A stretch of DNA of 64,000 nt from Amphibalanus amphitrite (lineage: Eukaryota; Arthropoda; Thecostraca; Balanomorpha; Balanidae). Of the stretch, positions 1-10,477 are shown piece after piece; position 1 is the stretch's first letter; each line of letters begins with the position of its first letter. The stretch is from positions 1 through 64,000 of the forward strand of contig NW_024881566.1 of assembly GCF_019059575.1 (NCBI RefSeq), given 5' to 3'. The translations under genes and the position numbers were made by a program. Under the pieces are notes generated by a model. It was not told the DNA's origin. It worked only from the letters and a program-made list of their open reading frames with translations, and searched no databases.

Positions 1-830
1 TGGCGCGCCGCCGCGGAGTGTACACGCCGTCATCGAACGTGTCGGCCAGGCGGATCTGCTGGCCAGCGATCGTCCCCACAGCGGGTGCTTGAGGTTGTTG
101 CACTCGCCGGAGGCGGTGCGGTAGCGGTTGCCGGCGTCGCAGCGCGGCTCCGGCTCAGGGGTGCAGCCGGGCACCAGGTGCGGGTCGCCTGGCGCCGGGT
201 CCTCCGCAGCAGCTGGTTGGTGCTCTGGCCCTGGCGCATCATGAGCAGCAGCGCCTGGAGGGCGTTGACGCCCTTCATCTGCGCTCCTCCGAGGAGGGTG
301 AGTTCCAGATGCTCAGGTCGGAGGGGGGTGATCCGCTCGAGGTTCGCCTGGCGCCGCTGACGGCGGCGGCGCAGGCTCCGCGGCTGCATCTGCTTCATGG
401 TCTCGAGGTGCTGCAGCGCGCTGTAGCCCATCGCCAGCACGTTCGAGCTGGACGGCGAGTTCCAGAAGATCATCTGCGAGGACGTGTCGTCAGCGGTCTG
501 GAGGCGCTGGTTGGCCTGGCGCAGCAGCTGCAGCGCGCTGACGCCGGCCTGGTGTGCCAGCTGCTGGTCGGCGCTGGCCGACAGCTGCAGCCGCTCGTCG
601 GACGCCGCGCTGCCCAGCGGCGCCAGCGCGCCAAGACCGAGCCGGCGCTGCTGACGGGGCGCCTCCAGGCGGCACAGCCGGCCCGCCGAGCCGTCCGGCA
701 GCGTGCACGCGCGGCCGGCGCCCGGCAGGCCATCGGCGGGCAGACACTGGGCGGCCGGCCGGCAGAGGGACTGACCGGAGACCGCGGCGGCGGCCAGCGC
801 CGGCGACAGCCACAGCAGCTGTGTTATCAT
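1..830 (-). CDS. Heme peroxidase (peroxinectin-like), 5' part, with two frame breaks
   Basis: Reading leftwards from the ATG at 830-828, the product opens with a signal peptide (MITQLLWLSPALAAAAVSG) and then a short Cys-rich stretch. A helical pro-region follows, ending in basic clusters (RRRRQRR, RRTRR) that look like furin-type sites. The main reading frame runs to the stop near position 30. The conserved start of an animal heme peroxidase lies in two other frames: RCDAGNRYRTASGECNNLKH followed by PLWG at about 85-190, then IRLADTFDDGVYTPRRR at about 1-65. One missing base near 190-205 and one in the GGGG run near 81-84 would explain both jumps. Either these are indel errors in GC-rich runs or the gene is a recent pseudogene. 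The catalytic domain lies beyond the left edge. Secreted peroxidases of this family act in adhesion, cuticle or chorion cross-linking and immunity. The family call is good; the exact orthologue is not known. Confidence 0.72.
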
Positions 831-889
831 CTGAAACAGGCGCACAGGATTGTGGTAATGTCTACTGAATTGTACAGCGGGCGGGCGAT

Positions 890-1390
890 TTTTTAGGCGT
901 TTTTGGTTGGTGGTTGGCGTGCGTGCGATGCGGGCGGTTCATTTTTTGCGGTGTTTTTGCGGCTTTTGCGGTTTGCGGCGGTTGGGCAATTTTTTCGACG
1001 TTTGCGTTGGCGTTTCGGGCGTGCATTTTGCGCGTTTGACGGTGTTTGCGTTTTGCGGCGGGCGGGCGTTTTGTGCTTTTTTGCGGTGTTTGTGTTTGGC
1101 GGCGGGCGGGAAGCGATGCGGGCGGTTTTCTTTTTTGTGTTGTTCGCGGTGTTTAATTTGTTTCCGGTTGGCGGCGGTTGGGCGCTGTTTAGCCGTTTTC
1201 GGTTGGCGGTTAGCGTGCGGGCGATGCAGGTGGTTTATTTTTTTGCGGCGATTTTGCGTTTTTTTTTGCGGTTTGCGGCGGGCGGGCGTTTTTTTGTTTT
1301 GTTTTTTACGTTTGCGTTGGCGTTTCGGGCGTGCGCTTAGCGCGTTTTGCGGTGTTTGCGTTTTGCGGCGGGCGGGCGTTTTTCACAATT
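890..1390. repeat. G/T-rich low-complexity array upstream of the peroxidase
   Basis: The plus strand is almost only G and T with scattered C and very little A. It is built from irregular repeats such as GCGTTTTGCGGCGGGCGGGC and the phrase TTTGCGTTGGCGTTTCGGGC, which occurs near 1000 and again near 1310. It lies directly upstream of the minus-strand peroxidase. A direct repeat (ATTGTGGTAATGTCTACTGA) occurs just outside both ends, at about 849 and 1444. Open frames across it follow from its composition. Confidence 0.7.
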
Positions 1391-1474
1391 CAAAGTCCCA
1401 ACCTTCGGGCCGCAGCGCTCCCCGAAAAGTGCTTCCCTCAAGTATTGTGGTAATGTCTACTGATGTATCGTGCC

Positions 1475-1777
1475 AGACATTGTGATATTTATTCACTTTC
1501 GATGACAACACAAAAGAAAATATTCTATATAGCCAGACGTTTCGACCTCAGGGTGCTTTCGTCAGTGACAATATCGAGATACTAATACATTAATAAATTA
1601 ATCAATATCTTTTACACTTTCAAAGTATACATGACCTGGACATTTTTCAACGTAATTTATTAATGTATTAGTATCTCGGTATTGTCACTGACGAAGGCAC
1701 CCTGAGGCAGAAACGTCTGGCTATATAGAATATTTGCTTTTGTGTTGTCATCGAAAGTGAATAAATATCACAATGTC
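1475..1777. repeat. Foldback element with about 125-bp inverted arms
   Basis: The arm at 1475-1600 is an imperfect reverse complement of 1653-1777, with a spacer of about 52 bp. It has no coding capacity and is MITE-like. No clear target duplication was found. The outer right edge carries the same ATGTCTACTGAATTG phrase found near 858, so this region has several copies of one short sequence. Confidence 0.75.
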
Positions 1778-1947
1778 TACTGAATTGTATACTTAGATTG
1801 TGCGTTCCTAAGTCATGATAAAATGCAACCAGCAGAAATTCAATTTTATTTCGACAACTTTTCAATGTGCACATGTGTGTACTGTGTACCTAAGGATGCA
1901 TAATGTGCCATGAATTTGCCTATTATAGTGTCATTTGTTATATCATG

Positions 1948-2506
1948 TGTGGTGCCGCGCAGCCCACCGGCACATTATTTAGTTGCGGCGTCTCCGCCCA
2001 AGTGCGCTATTGTTTTGTCGCGTGTGCGCAAATACTGTTTCCTTTTCAAGTACCTTCTGATCTCGTTTTTAGTATTATATTTAAATCGTATTATCTTCGC
2101 TATTGTCTTAAGATTATATAATGTTACTTGCGTTCTAAAATAAGTTTATTGTGCTTTAATTGGCGTAATTATTTCGTTGTTTTCTGTAAGCCCGTTTCTA
2201 TCTTTTATCTAAATAGTTTGTGTTTCTGGCACTGTCGCTTCCGCTCCATTGTTATTCCGGCTCTCGTTACACAGTTGTTTCACATCTCGATATATCTACG
2301 CTAAATATAGCTTTTCTACAGTGCACAGTGGCGTCTGACAGGCTGAGTATTCGCGCGAGCTTTCCTCACGTTTTTCCTTAATTTTTACCGCTGATCTCTC
2401 GTTATCTCGCTTACCTAAACATTGTCTTTCGTCCCACGTGTCATTTTGGCAGAACAATCATTTTCCTTCCAATCACAGAGCACGTAGCCTTTACCTGACC
2501 ACTTCA
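1948..2506 (+). repeat. 5' LTR
   Basis: It starts TGTGGTGCCGCGCAGCC and ends GACCACTTCA, and is almost identical to 7341-7900. It should contain the promoter and the R region. AT-rich stretches occur in its first third. Confidence 0.93.
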
Positions 2507-2510
2507 TAAC

Positions 2511-2530
2511 TGGTGACCTGCCCGACGTGA
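2511..2530 (+). promoter_or_regulatory. Probable primer-binding site
   Basis: TGGTGACCTGCCCGACGTG begins four bases after the 5' LTR, where a tRNA primer site is expected. The TGG start fits the CCA end of a tRNA. I could not assign the tRNA species. Confidence 0.55.
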
Positions 2531-2612
2531 TTGTTTTGCCTGCTTTTCCTGTGCTTTTGTTGTCATTTTTTTTGTCTGTTTTGTTGATTGACCTCCCCAC
2601 CTGCTCGTCGTG

Positions 2613-3497
2613 ATGCCTGACCCTGTTGATGATGGCCGTGCCCTCTCCGGTGACACTGTTGTCCCTGTGACTGGGGGTGCAGCAGCAGCAGCTGCCCCAA
2701 CTGACTCTGCCGCTGGTGCTGTCCAGCACGTGTCAGTGAAGCCACCAGCCTTCATGGAGACGGCTGTCCAGGGCTGGTTCGCGATCATGGAGGCCCAATT
2801 CCATCTGGCCAAGATTACCAGCGACACCACCAGGTTCTACCACGTCCTGGCTGCCCTTCCGCCCACCACAGTCTCCAAGCTTGACACGTCAGTGCTTGGT
2901 TCGAGCAGCTATGCAACCCTGCGGGATGCTGTGTGCTCCCTCTATGAGCGGACTAGGTCTGAGCTATTCGATCAGCTCATCAGCAAGGTCCAACTGACCG
3001 GACGGCCTTCTCTTTTCGTCAGAGAACTACAGGAGATTGGCTGCAAGGTGGGGGTCGGCGACGACCTCGTGAGACACAAGTTGCTCCAGAGCCTGCCGCC
3101 CACCGTGGGAACTGTCCTCGCAGCCCAGCGGGACCTCACGCTCCACCAGCTGGGCAAGCTGGCCGATGAACTGATGCCCCTGCTTCAGACGTCCTGCTTA
3201 GCAGCAACTGCCCAGCCTCAGCCGCCCTCGACCAGTCAGCAGCAGCACCAGTGGGACCATCGTCCTGCCGCCCGATCCAGTGGCCGCAGTCGGGATGGAC
3301 CTCTACCTGCTGCCAGCTCCACTCCACGAGGCCTGCAGCCATTCTACAGAGACCAGCGACCACAAGTCTGCAGGGCGCACCTGTACTTCGGCCAGGAGGC
3401 CCGCACGTGCAAGCCCTGGTGCCGGTGGCCGAAGAAGGGGGACGCCAAGATGGAGCCCTCCTCCCGGCGTGGTTCTCCCCAGCGTCCGGGAAACTAG
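2613..3497 (+). CDS. gag: Gag polyprotein of the Gypsy element
   Basis: This 294-residue frame starts at the ATG at 2613, 107 bases after the 5' LTR. It opens with an Ala-rich N-terminus. The central part ([20 protein letters not shown] onward) matches the capsid-like domain of many arthropod Gypsy gags. A Gln/Pro/Ser-rich tail follows. Near the C-terminus is a Cys/His motif ([18 protein letters not shown]) of the type these elements carry in place of a classical CCHC knuckle. It forms the particle and packages element RNA. Its end overlaps pol by about 250 bases, and pol is in the -1 frame relative to gag, so a programmed -1 shift in the overlap is likely. Confidence 0.9.
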   Translation: MPDPVDDGRALSGDTVVPVTGGAAAAAAPTDSAAGAVQHVSVKPPAFMETAVQGWFAIMEAQFHLAKITSDTTRFYHVLAALPPTTVSKLDTSVLGSSSYATLRDAVCSLYERTRSELFDQLISKVQLTGRPSLFVRELQEIGCKVGVGDDLVRHKLLQSLPPTVGTVLAAQRDLTLHQLGKLADELMPLLQTSCLAATAQPQPPSTSQQQHQWDHRPAARSSGRSRDGPLPAASSTPRGLQPFYRDQRPQVCRAHLYFGQEARTCKPWCRWPKKGDAKMEPSSRRGSPQRPGN

Positions 3498-6400
3498 AGG
3501 GGCAGGCCCTCGCGACTGCGACGCGCGGCCTGCCACTCTTCCGAGTCGCAGCCCAAGCTGGAGCCAGCACTCTACACTTCATCGTAGACACTGGAGCCGG
3601 CGTCTCTCTGGTGCCTCAGGACGTCGTCGAGGGAGCCATCCTGCAGCCGACAGCTGTCCGCATCACCACCGCCAGTGGAGCGCCTCTCCCAACGCATGGT
3701 GAAGTACTGCTCTCCTTCGTCATTCCTGCCCTCCGCCGTTCTTTCCTCTGGTCGTTTGTTGTTGCTGACGTCACAGCTCCCCTGCTCGGCCATGATTTTC
3801 TTGCCCATCACAACCTCCTTGTTGACTGTGGTTCCCAGACTCTCCTGGACTCCGTGACCTCCCTCCGTTCACCAGGTGCTCCCGTCGACCGCCCCGGTCC
3901 CGGCGCCTTCCTGGTCAACCAGAGCGACAGTCTACCACCGGAGGTCCAGACACTCCTGCAGCAGTTCCCCTCTCTGCTGATGCCGCTGCAACTGGGAACA
4001 GAAGCTGATGCGTGCCCGATTCCAGCCTCCCACAACATCGACACCGGCAGCTCTCCACCGACGTTCGCCGGTCCGAGACGACTCCCGCCGGACAAGCTGG
4101 AAGCTGCCAAGAAGACGTTCGACACCCTGCTGGAGGCTGGCATCATCCGACCGTCCAACTCTCCCTGGGCATCGCCTCTGCACATGGTCCCGAAGAAGAC
4201 TCCCGGGATGTGGAGAGCGACAGGGGACTACCGCGCGCTGAACGGCAAGACCAAGCCAGACCGCTACCCGCTGCCACACATCCACAGCATCAGCACCCGT
4301 CTCCGTGGGATGCGTGTGTTCTCCAAGGTGGACCTGCTGAGAGCCTATCACCAGATCCCTATGTCGCCACAGGATGTGGAGAAGACGGCTGTAACGACAC
4401 CATTCGGCGCGTACGAATACGTGTTCATGCCGCTGGGCCTGCGGAACAGTGGGGCTACATTCCAGCGTGTGATGGACCAGCTGTTCCGCCAGGTCAGCTG
4501 CGTCTTCGTCTACCTGGATGACGTCCTGATCTTCTCGCCAGACGCAGAGCAGCATCACAAGGACCTTCAGACCGTCCTCGGCATCCTCCATCGACACCGG
4601 CTAAGGATCTCGCTGGACAAGTGCGACTTCTTCAAGTCGCAGGTGGTCTATCTAGGCCACACCGTCTCCGCCGAGGGGCTCCGGCCGCCAGACGCCAAGA
4701 TCGAGGAGATCGCAGATCTGCCGACTCCACCGGACTCCACAGCACTCCGCCGATTCCTCGGGATGGTCGGGTTCTTCCGCCGGATGATCCCACACTTCGC
4801 CGAGATCGTCCACCCGCTGACAGAGCTGATGAAGCACAACCAGAAGAGCACCAACCTCCCGTGGACCGAGACGGAGCTCGCCGCCTTCACAGACATCAAG
4901 GAGGCACTGCAGACAGCATGCACCATCCGACATCACCTGCCGTCCTGTGAGACCTACCACCTGGTCACCGACTGCTCACAGGTGGCAGCCGGTGCAGCTC
5001 TGTACCAGATCGTGGACGGTCAGCCTGTCCCCGTCGGCTTCTTCTCCAAGAAGCTCAGCGACCAGCAGAGGCGATACTCAACATACGACCGCGAGCTGCT
5101 GGCCGCCTACCTGGCCGTGCTTCACTTCCGTCACCTGTTGGATGGTCGTGTCGTCGCGCTCTTCACTGACCACCGGCCGCTCACCACCGCGTTCCTCAGC
5201 CCGCAGACGGCCAAGTCGGACCGTCAGCAGCGGCACTGGAGCGTGATCTCCGAGTACGTCTCCTCCGTCCAGTACGTGCGCGGGGCTGACAACGTGGTCG
5301 CTGACTGTTGGAGTCGCCCTGTGACCCCCGACGCCCTCAGTCCGCCCGACCAGAGCTCCGAGACCTCGCCACCGACAGGATCACTCCTGGCCACACTGGG
5401 CAGCGCGGCTACCGCGCCCGTCGGTGCGGGTGCGCGCCCTGAGTCGCCTCCGGTCACCGTACCGGACGGCGCGCGCGCGCGCCCTGTGCCGCCTCCGGTC
5501 GCCGCACCGGTCGCCGCGCGCGCGGTACGCCTCGAGCCGCCACCGGTCGCCGCGCCGGACGGTGCCCGCGCGCGCTCGGAGCGGCCACCTGTCGCCGCAC
5601 CGGACCGCGCGCGCGCGCGCCCCGATCCGCCGTCTGCTGCGCTCAGCAGCACCGCCGCCGACACTGGCATGACCCCGGTGACTGCTGCGCCGCACCCGGC
5701 CACCGAGTCGCTGGCGGCTGCCGCGCCACCGAGCACCACGCCTACAGCGTCAGTGAACGCCGCCACCGTGGACGCCGCCGACCTGCACGCCATCGCCGAG
5801 GCTCAGAGGGACGACCAGGAGACAGCTGCCTACTCGGACCGGCTGACACCCTTCCCGTTGTCAGCTGATCTCACCGTCCTCTGTGATACCACTCTGACAC
5901 TTCCCAGGCCGTTTGTCCCAGTCCCCCTCCGCACTCATGTGTTCGAACAGGTGCACAGCCTCGCTCATCCCGGTGTCAAGGCCTCCCTTCAGCTGGTCAA
6001 GTCGCGCTACTTCTGGCCCGACATGGACCGCTGTATCCGCCGGTGGGTACGCGAGTGCTCCTCCTGCCAATCGAGTAAGGTCCACCGCCACACCAAAACC
6101 GTCCCGTCTCCGTTTTCTCTCCTCAGCGACAGGTTCGAGACCATCCACATAGACATTGTCGGTCCTCTGCCGCCATCAATCCCTCACGGTGAGTCTTTCA
6201 CCTCCCCGTGTCGGTACCTCCTGACGTGTGTTGACCGTTCCACCCGCTGGCTGGAGGCGGCCCCTATCGCCGACATCTCAGCAGCCACCGTCGCAGCCGC
6301 CTTCATGGACGTCTGGGTGGCCCGGTTTGGTGTGCCGCTGCACGTCGTCACCGACAGAGGTACTCAGTTTGAGTCCGCCCTCTTCCGACAACTGGCCGAG

Positions 6401-7297
6401 ATCCTCGGCTTTCACCGCCTGCGGACAACGGCGTACCACCCCAAGACCAACGGCATGGTGGAGCGTCAGCATCGGACGCTGAAGTCGGCCATCATCGCCA
6501 GCAAGAAACAGTGGTTACAAGCACTACCTGTGGTCCTCCTGGGCATCCGGGCGGCCATGAATGAGACTGGCTATGCGCCGTTCACTGCCGTCACCGGGGG
6601 CATGCTGTTGCAGCCCCGGATAAGTGTGGACCGGCAGCCTGCTCCGGACGGCGCCGCCGAGACCGTCGGGGAGCTGGCCCGCCGACTCGCCAGGACAGAC
6701 TTCCTCTCGCCGTCTGAAGGCAGCCACCATGGACTGACCCAGCCGCACATGCCGACCGACCTCTCGACGTGTTCACACGTCTGGCTGCGGGTTGACCGCG
6801 TGCGCCGCCCTCTGGAGGCGCCTTATATCGGCCCTCTGCGCGTCCTCAGACGATGGGATCGCTGGTACCAGCTGGAGCTGCCGTCGGGGAAGAGTGACAC
6901 CGTCTCGGTCGAGCGGCTCAAGCCAGCATACCTACCGCAGTCACCGCCGCCGGGTGGGCTGGGCGGTGCCGATGCCGCACCGCCCCTGCCCCCCGTGCAG
7001 TCCGGTACAACCACATCGCCGTCGGTGGAGCCGGGCCGCGCCGATGCCGCGCTGTCCCCGCTTCCCGGCCTGGCCAGCGCTGCACCGCCTGTGCACGCTT
7101 CATCATCGCCGCCAGCGGAGCCGGACCGTGCTGACGTAGCGCCGCCACCATCTGCTCCGCCACGTCGTGGTCGCCGTCTTGGGGGCCAGAGCTCGGCGCC
7201 CGCGTCGCCGCCGTCGCCTGTGCCTGTTCGTCCACAGCGAGACGCCGTGTACACTCGTGCTGGTCGCCGCGTTCGGTTTCGTGTTCCACCCTCGTGA
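3251..7297 (+). CDS. pol: Pol polyprotein (PR-RT-RNaseH-IN) of the Gypsy element
   Basis: This is one open frame of up to 1348 codons in the -1 frame relative to gag. It is probably translated by frameshifting, so 3251 is only where the open stretch is marked. Counting from there, the protease DTGA motif is at 113-116. The RT domain has YLDD at 421-424. RNase H has acidic residues in TDCS (about 574), the DRELLA segment and TDHRPL (about 640). The integrase has an HH-CC zinc-binding region from about 902 and a catalytic triad at D968, D1035 and E1071, with 35 residues between the last two. The linker between RNase H and integrase is unusually long and repetitive (about 720-800; phrases like [15 protein letters not shown]), as is the Pro/Ala-rich C-terminal tail. 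No chromodomain is visible. Confidence 0.95.
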   Translation: MGPSSCRPIQWPQSGWTSTCCQLHSTRPAAILQRPATTSLQGAPVLRPGGPHVQALVPVAEEGGRQDGALLPAWFSPASGKLEGQALATATRGLPLFRVAAQAGASTLHFIVDTGAGVSLVPQDVVEGAILQPTAVRITTASGAPLPTHGEVLLSFVIPALRRSFLWSFVVADVTAPLLGHDFLAHHNLLVDCGSQTLLDSVTSLRSPGAPVDRPGPGAFLVNQSDSLPPEVQTLLQQFPSLLMPLQLGTEADACPIPASHNIDTGSSPPTFAGPRRLPPDKLEAAKKTFDTLLEAGIIRPSNSPWASPLHMVPKKTPGMWRATGDYRALNGKTKPDRYPLPHIHSISTRLRGMRVFSKVDLLRAYHQIPMSPQDVEKTAVTTPFGAYEYVFMPLGLRNSGATFQRVMDQLFRQVSCVFVYLDDVLIFSPDAEQHHKDLQTVLGILHRHRLRISLDKCDFFKSQVVYLGHTVSAEGLRPPDAKIEEIADLPTPPDSTALRRFLGMVGFFRRMIPHFAEIVHPLTELMKHNQKSTNLPWTETELAAFTDIKEALQTACTIRHHLPSCETYHLVTDCSQVAAGAALYQIVDGQPVPVGFFSKKLSDQQRRYSTYDRELLAAYLAVLHFRHLLDGRVVALFTDHRPLTTAFLSPQTAKSDRQQRHWSVISEYVSSVQYVRGADNVVADCWSRPVTPDALSPPDQSSETSPPTGSLLATLGSAATAPVGAGARPESPPVTVPDGARARPVPPPVAAPVAARAVRLEPPPVAAPDGARARSERPPVAAPDRARARPDPPSAALSSTAADTGMTPVTAAPHPATESLAAAAPPSTTPTASVNAATVDAADLHAIAEAQRDDQETAAYSDRLTPFPLSADLTVLCDTTLTLPRPFVPVPLRTHVFEQVHSLAHPGVKASLQLVKSRYFWPDMDRCIRRWVRECSSCQSSKVHRHTKTVPSPFSLLSDRFETIHIDIVGPLPPSIPHGESFTSPCRYLLTCVDRSTRWLEAAPIADISAATVAAAFMDVWVARFGVPLHVVTDRGTQFESALFRQLAEILGFHRLRTTAYHPKTNGMVERQHRTLKSAIIASKKQWLQALPVVLLGIRAAMNETGYAPFTAVTGGMLLQPRISVDRQPAPDGAAETVGELARRLARTDFLSPSEGSHHGLTQPHMPTDLSTCSHVWLRVDRVRRPLEAPYIGPLRVLRRWDRWYQLELPSGKSDTVSVERLKPAYLPQSPPPGGLGGADAAPPLPPVQSGTTTSPSVEPGRADAALSPLPGLASAAPPVHASSSPPAEPDRADVAPPPSAPPRRGRRLGGQSSAPASPPSPVPVRPQRDAVYTRAGRRVRFRVPPS

Positions 7298-7325
7298 GTT
7301 TTTTATCTTTTCCCGCTCCGCTCTT

Positions 7326-7340
7326 AGGGGGGGGAAGTAC
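7326..7340 (+). promoter_or_regulatory. Polypurine tract of the Gypsy element
   Basis: AGGGGGGGGAAG lies immediately before the 3' LTR, where plus-strand DNA synthesis is primed. Confidence 0.75.
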
Positions 7341-7900
7341 TGTGGTGCCGCGCAGCCCACCGGCACATTATTTAGTTGCGGCGTCTCCGCCCAAGTGCGC
7401 TATTGTTTTGTCGCGTGTGCGCAAATACTGTTTCCTTTTCAAGTACCTTCTGATCTCGTTTTTAGTATTATATTTAAATCGTATTATCTTCGCTATTGTC
7501 TTAAGATTATATAATGTTACTTGCGTTCTAAAATAAGTTTATTGTGCTTTAATTGGCGTAATTATTTCGTTGTTTTCTGTAAGCCCGTTTCTATCTTTTA
7601 TCTAAAATAGTTTGTGTTTCTGGCACTGTCGCTTCCGCTCCATTGTTATTCCGGCTCTCGTTACACAGTTGTTTCACATCTCGATATATCTACGCTAAAT
7701 ATAGCTTTTCTACAGTGCACAGTGGCGTCTGACAGGCTGAGTATTCGCGCGAGCTTTCCTCACGTTTTTCCTTAATTTTTACCGCTGATCTCTCGTTATC
7801 TCGCTTACCTAAACATTGTCTTTCGTCCCACGTGTCATTTTGGCAGAACAATCATTTTCCTTCCAATCACAGAGCACGTAGCCTTTACCTGACCACTTCA
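7341..7900 (+). repeat. 3' LTR
   Basis: It matches the 5' LTR base for base by eye except for one extra A (CTAAAATAG near 7603 against CTAAATAG near 2210). It ends in CA and is followed by the CATG target duplicate. Confidence 0.93.
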
Positions 7901-7904
7901 CATG

Positions 7905-8316
7905 TTACCGACATAGGCTGTATGTAACTATGTCCCTTTTTCTCTTGTTATTTTTTACTGTATGCCGTTTTTCTGAACGGTCTCTGTGAAAATGTTGATT
8001 CGTCAAGACAAGCAACATTGGCTTCGTCATGTGTCCATTTGGCTGGAGTTATATGACGGCATTTTCAGCAAGCCATCTTTGAATTATGGACGGCTATATG
8101 CTGTGCTAAATGACATTATCTTCGCTGATTTTCCCAAAGTTTCGCTTGTCATAAAGCATAACCAGAAAACTGAAAAGGAAATATTGCAAATGTGATGAAA
8201 CACGATTTTTTACGATTTATACAGCCTCAATGCATAACTGTTCTAAAACGTCGAGCGCTCACGGGGATAACTTTCTGAAAACTATTGGTGGCGCTGGAAC
8301 GGTTAATTTTGGGATG
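7905..8316. other. Unique AT-rich spacer, no gene seen
   Basis: No coding, RNA or repeat signal is recognised between the retrotransposon and the next TTAA element. Confidence 0.6.
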
Positions 8317-9787
8317 TTAACCCGCGCCCGGCTGGGGGTCCTGGATTTCCACGCCCTGCTGGGGGGGGGGGGGGTGTTTGAACACCCCCCCCCCTTTCTA
8401 ACTCGGCTCCTGGGCCACGTAGCGATACGCGGAAGGCGGCGTTCGAAAGAGCGTCAAAAATAATGACGAAATCACTTCGGTCAATTTTTGGTCAGGTCAA
8501 AGGTCAGGTCACCAGAGGTCATTGAAGGCAAAATTTCGCCGATTTCCAGGTCGAATGTCGACAATTTCCAAGAAGCCAACAAATAACTCGGGAACCAATA
8601 GAGCTACAGCGCCGCGGAAAAGCGCATTCAATAGCCCAATTAACGCCCTTTCTGAGTAATTTTCTCAGATTTGACCTAACGTCAACGGTTTTGCCTGCAG
8701 GGGGCAAAAACTGTAAAAATAGCCGATTTTTTCGGAAACAGTTTTTCTGCAATAACTTTTGACCCAAGCCTTGTACGAGCTTACTTTTACCGGTATCGTG
8801 TTCCTCTCGTCAAGACGCATCGAATGAACTATAACTTGACCTTGAAAGGTCAACTTGAAAATTTGACCTCAGGTCAAGGTCATGACCTGACCGGAAAGGG
8901 TCATGTTGCATATCAGTCGATCCGTATCGTCGAGCTGAACACATCTAAGGCGTCTTCATCGCTCTAGCATGCCTCTATCAAAAGTTATTTGCGAAAAACT
9001 GTTAGATACCATTCGTGACCTAAGATGACCTCAGGGCATAAACAGGGGTCACGGACACCATTTTCATGTTCAGTGTGTCTAAACCACTTGTAATTCAGTG
9101 TTTGGGAGTGTTTATAATGTCTTTCGTCCAAAAGAGGCGCATTTCAATTTTCTCCCATTGACTTATAATGGGGAGATCGCAAGATTGACCCAGTGTCCCA
9201 AAATTTGTAGATGTGGGTGGGAAACGACATCCAAATGCAAATCATTTTCCACTCTCACCTCCAGTTTTCAAGCCCAATTATCCACTCCCAATTCCACCGA
9301 GAAGGAGCAATTGCGGGAATGGTTGTTTTACATCTGTCACAATTGTAGATAGAGTAATGTTTTTTATCATTTTCCCACTCTTTTTGGGCCTTACCTGACC
9401 GACAATTTTTCACTCTCATCCTTTTTTTGGTCAGCAATTTTCCCCTCTGACACCCAAGCAAAAATATGATTTTGGTACACTGGATTGACCTGACCTTAGG
9501 TCATCGATATCCGAATTCTGAGATATACATTTTGTACATGCTATTGCTCTTAGCAATCGCTGAAAGTTTCAAAGCGATCGGTCACTCGGTGTAGCTATGA
9601 CAGACATTGAAACTTTTTATGAGGTGAGGTCATTTCAAGTGACCTGGTGACCTGACCTTGAATGACCTTCGTCTGAAATTTTCACAACATGTGTAGAATT
9701 GATGTATGATAAGGTGTACCAAAAACGGCGGCGCTCCGCGCCGCCGTTTTTGAGATATTCGCGAAAAACCACAAGGGCGCGGGTTAA
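8317..9787 (+). mobile_element. TTAA element, subfamily 1, copy A
   Basis: It is bounded by TTAA on both sides, with ends CCCGCGCCCGGCTGGGGG (left) and GGGCGCGGG (right). Just inside the left end is a G-tract hairpin around GTGTTTGAACAC at 8359-8395; the matching right hairpin has been lost. The interior is rich in AGGTCA half-sites, including DR1 and DR4 arrangements near 8495-8520. A 292-bp insert sits at 9191-9482. Without it the copy is about 1171 bp and closely matches copy J (25810-26982). It codes for no transposase. The TTAA target and CCC ends suggest piggyBac-type mobilisation (inference). Confidence 0.85.
9191..9482. mobile_element. hAT-type MITE, 292 bp
   Basis: The termini are CAGTGTCCCAAAATT and, inverted, CAGTGTACCAAAAT. 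They are flanked by an 8-bp duplication, GATTGACC, at 9183-9190 and 9483-9490. Copy J lacks the insert and carries the single uninterrupted site near 26667, which confirms the boundaries. Confidence 0.9.
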
Positions 9788-10477
9788 AGTCATTCTTACT
9801 TTGGAACGCCATTGGGCTAACATTAAAAATTCCAACAATTTTGGTAGGGCTCTATCATTAGGAGTAGAGGACACGTCCAAGGTGAAGTCATTAAATTTCG
9901 CACCTAGGTACTTAATTTTGTACAAATCGGAAATGAATAGAACTACAGCGCCTAAGAAAGAACATTTCGTAGCTCTTTAATTGCACTTTTTGATTATTTC
10001 TCTCATTTTGAATAGGCTTCAGATTGCAAAACTGTTAATCTGACATTTTCCCGGAAAATGATTTCTTTTTCTACACTATTGTTGGACTCAAAAAGGGAAC
10101 AACATTTATTTCATCGGCATAGTTTTCCTTTCTCTGGTCAAGACGTATCGAATGGATAATAATAATTTGACCTAAAGTAAAAAAAAAACTCAAGTTTTGA
10201 CCTAACCAAAAAAGGTCGTGTTGCATATCAGTCGATCTGTATCGTGGAGCTGAACACATCCAGGTGTTTTCATTGCTCTTGCAAGTGGCTATAGCTATCG
10301 TCGAAAAAATCTGAAAACCTTTCATGACCTTAGGTGACCCCAGGGGCCTAAAAAGAGGTTACGGGTGCAATTTCCTGATCTATTCCATGTTAACCTGCTT
10401 CTGATTTTTTAGTGTTTGTACTGTTTATAACGATTTTCGTACAAAAAAGTGCCATTAAATTTCCTCCAATTGACTTG

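Larger units (their letters stand above)
1948..7900 (+). mobile_element. Full-length Ty3/Gypsy LTR retrotransposon
   Basis: Two LTRs of 559 and 560 bp with TG...CA ends flank a gag frame and a long pol frame. The host sequence CATG is duplicated at 1944-1947 and 7901-7904. By eye the LTRs differ mainly by one extra A near 7603, which implies a recent insertion. Pol order is protease, RT, RNase H, integrase, the Ty3/Gypsy order. I see no envelope frame. Both frames are open, so the copy looks potentially functional. Confidence 0.95.

Noticed and set aside
907-1485. 192-codon plus-strand frame rich in Phe, Gly, Arg and Cys
   Set aside because: Composition artefact of the G/T-rich array; no domain or sensible start.
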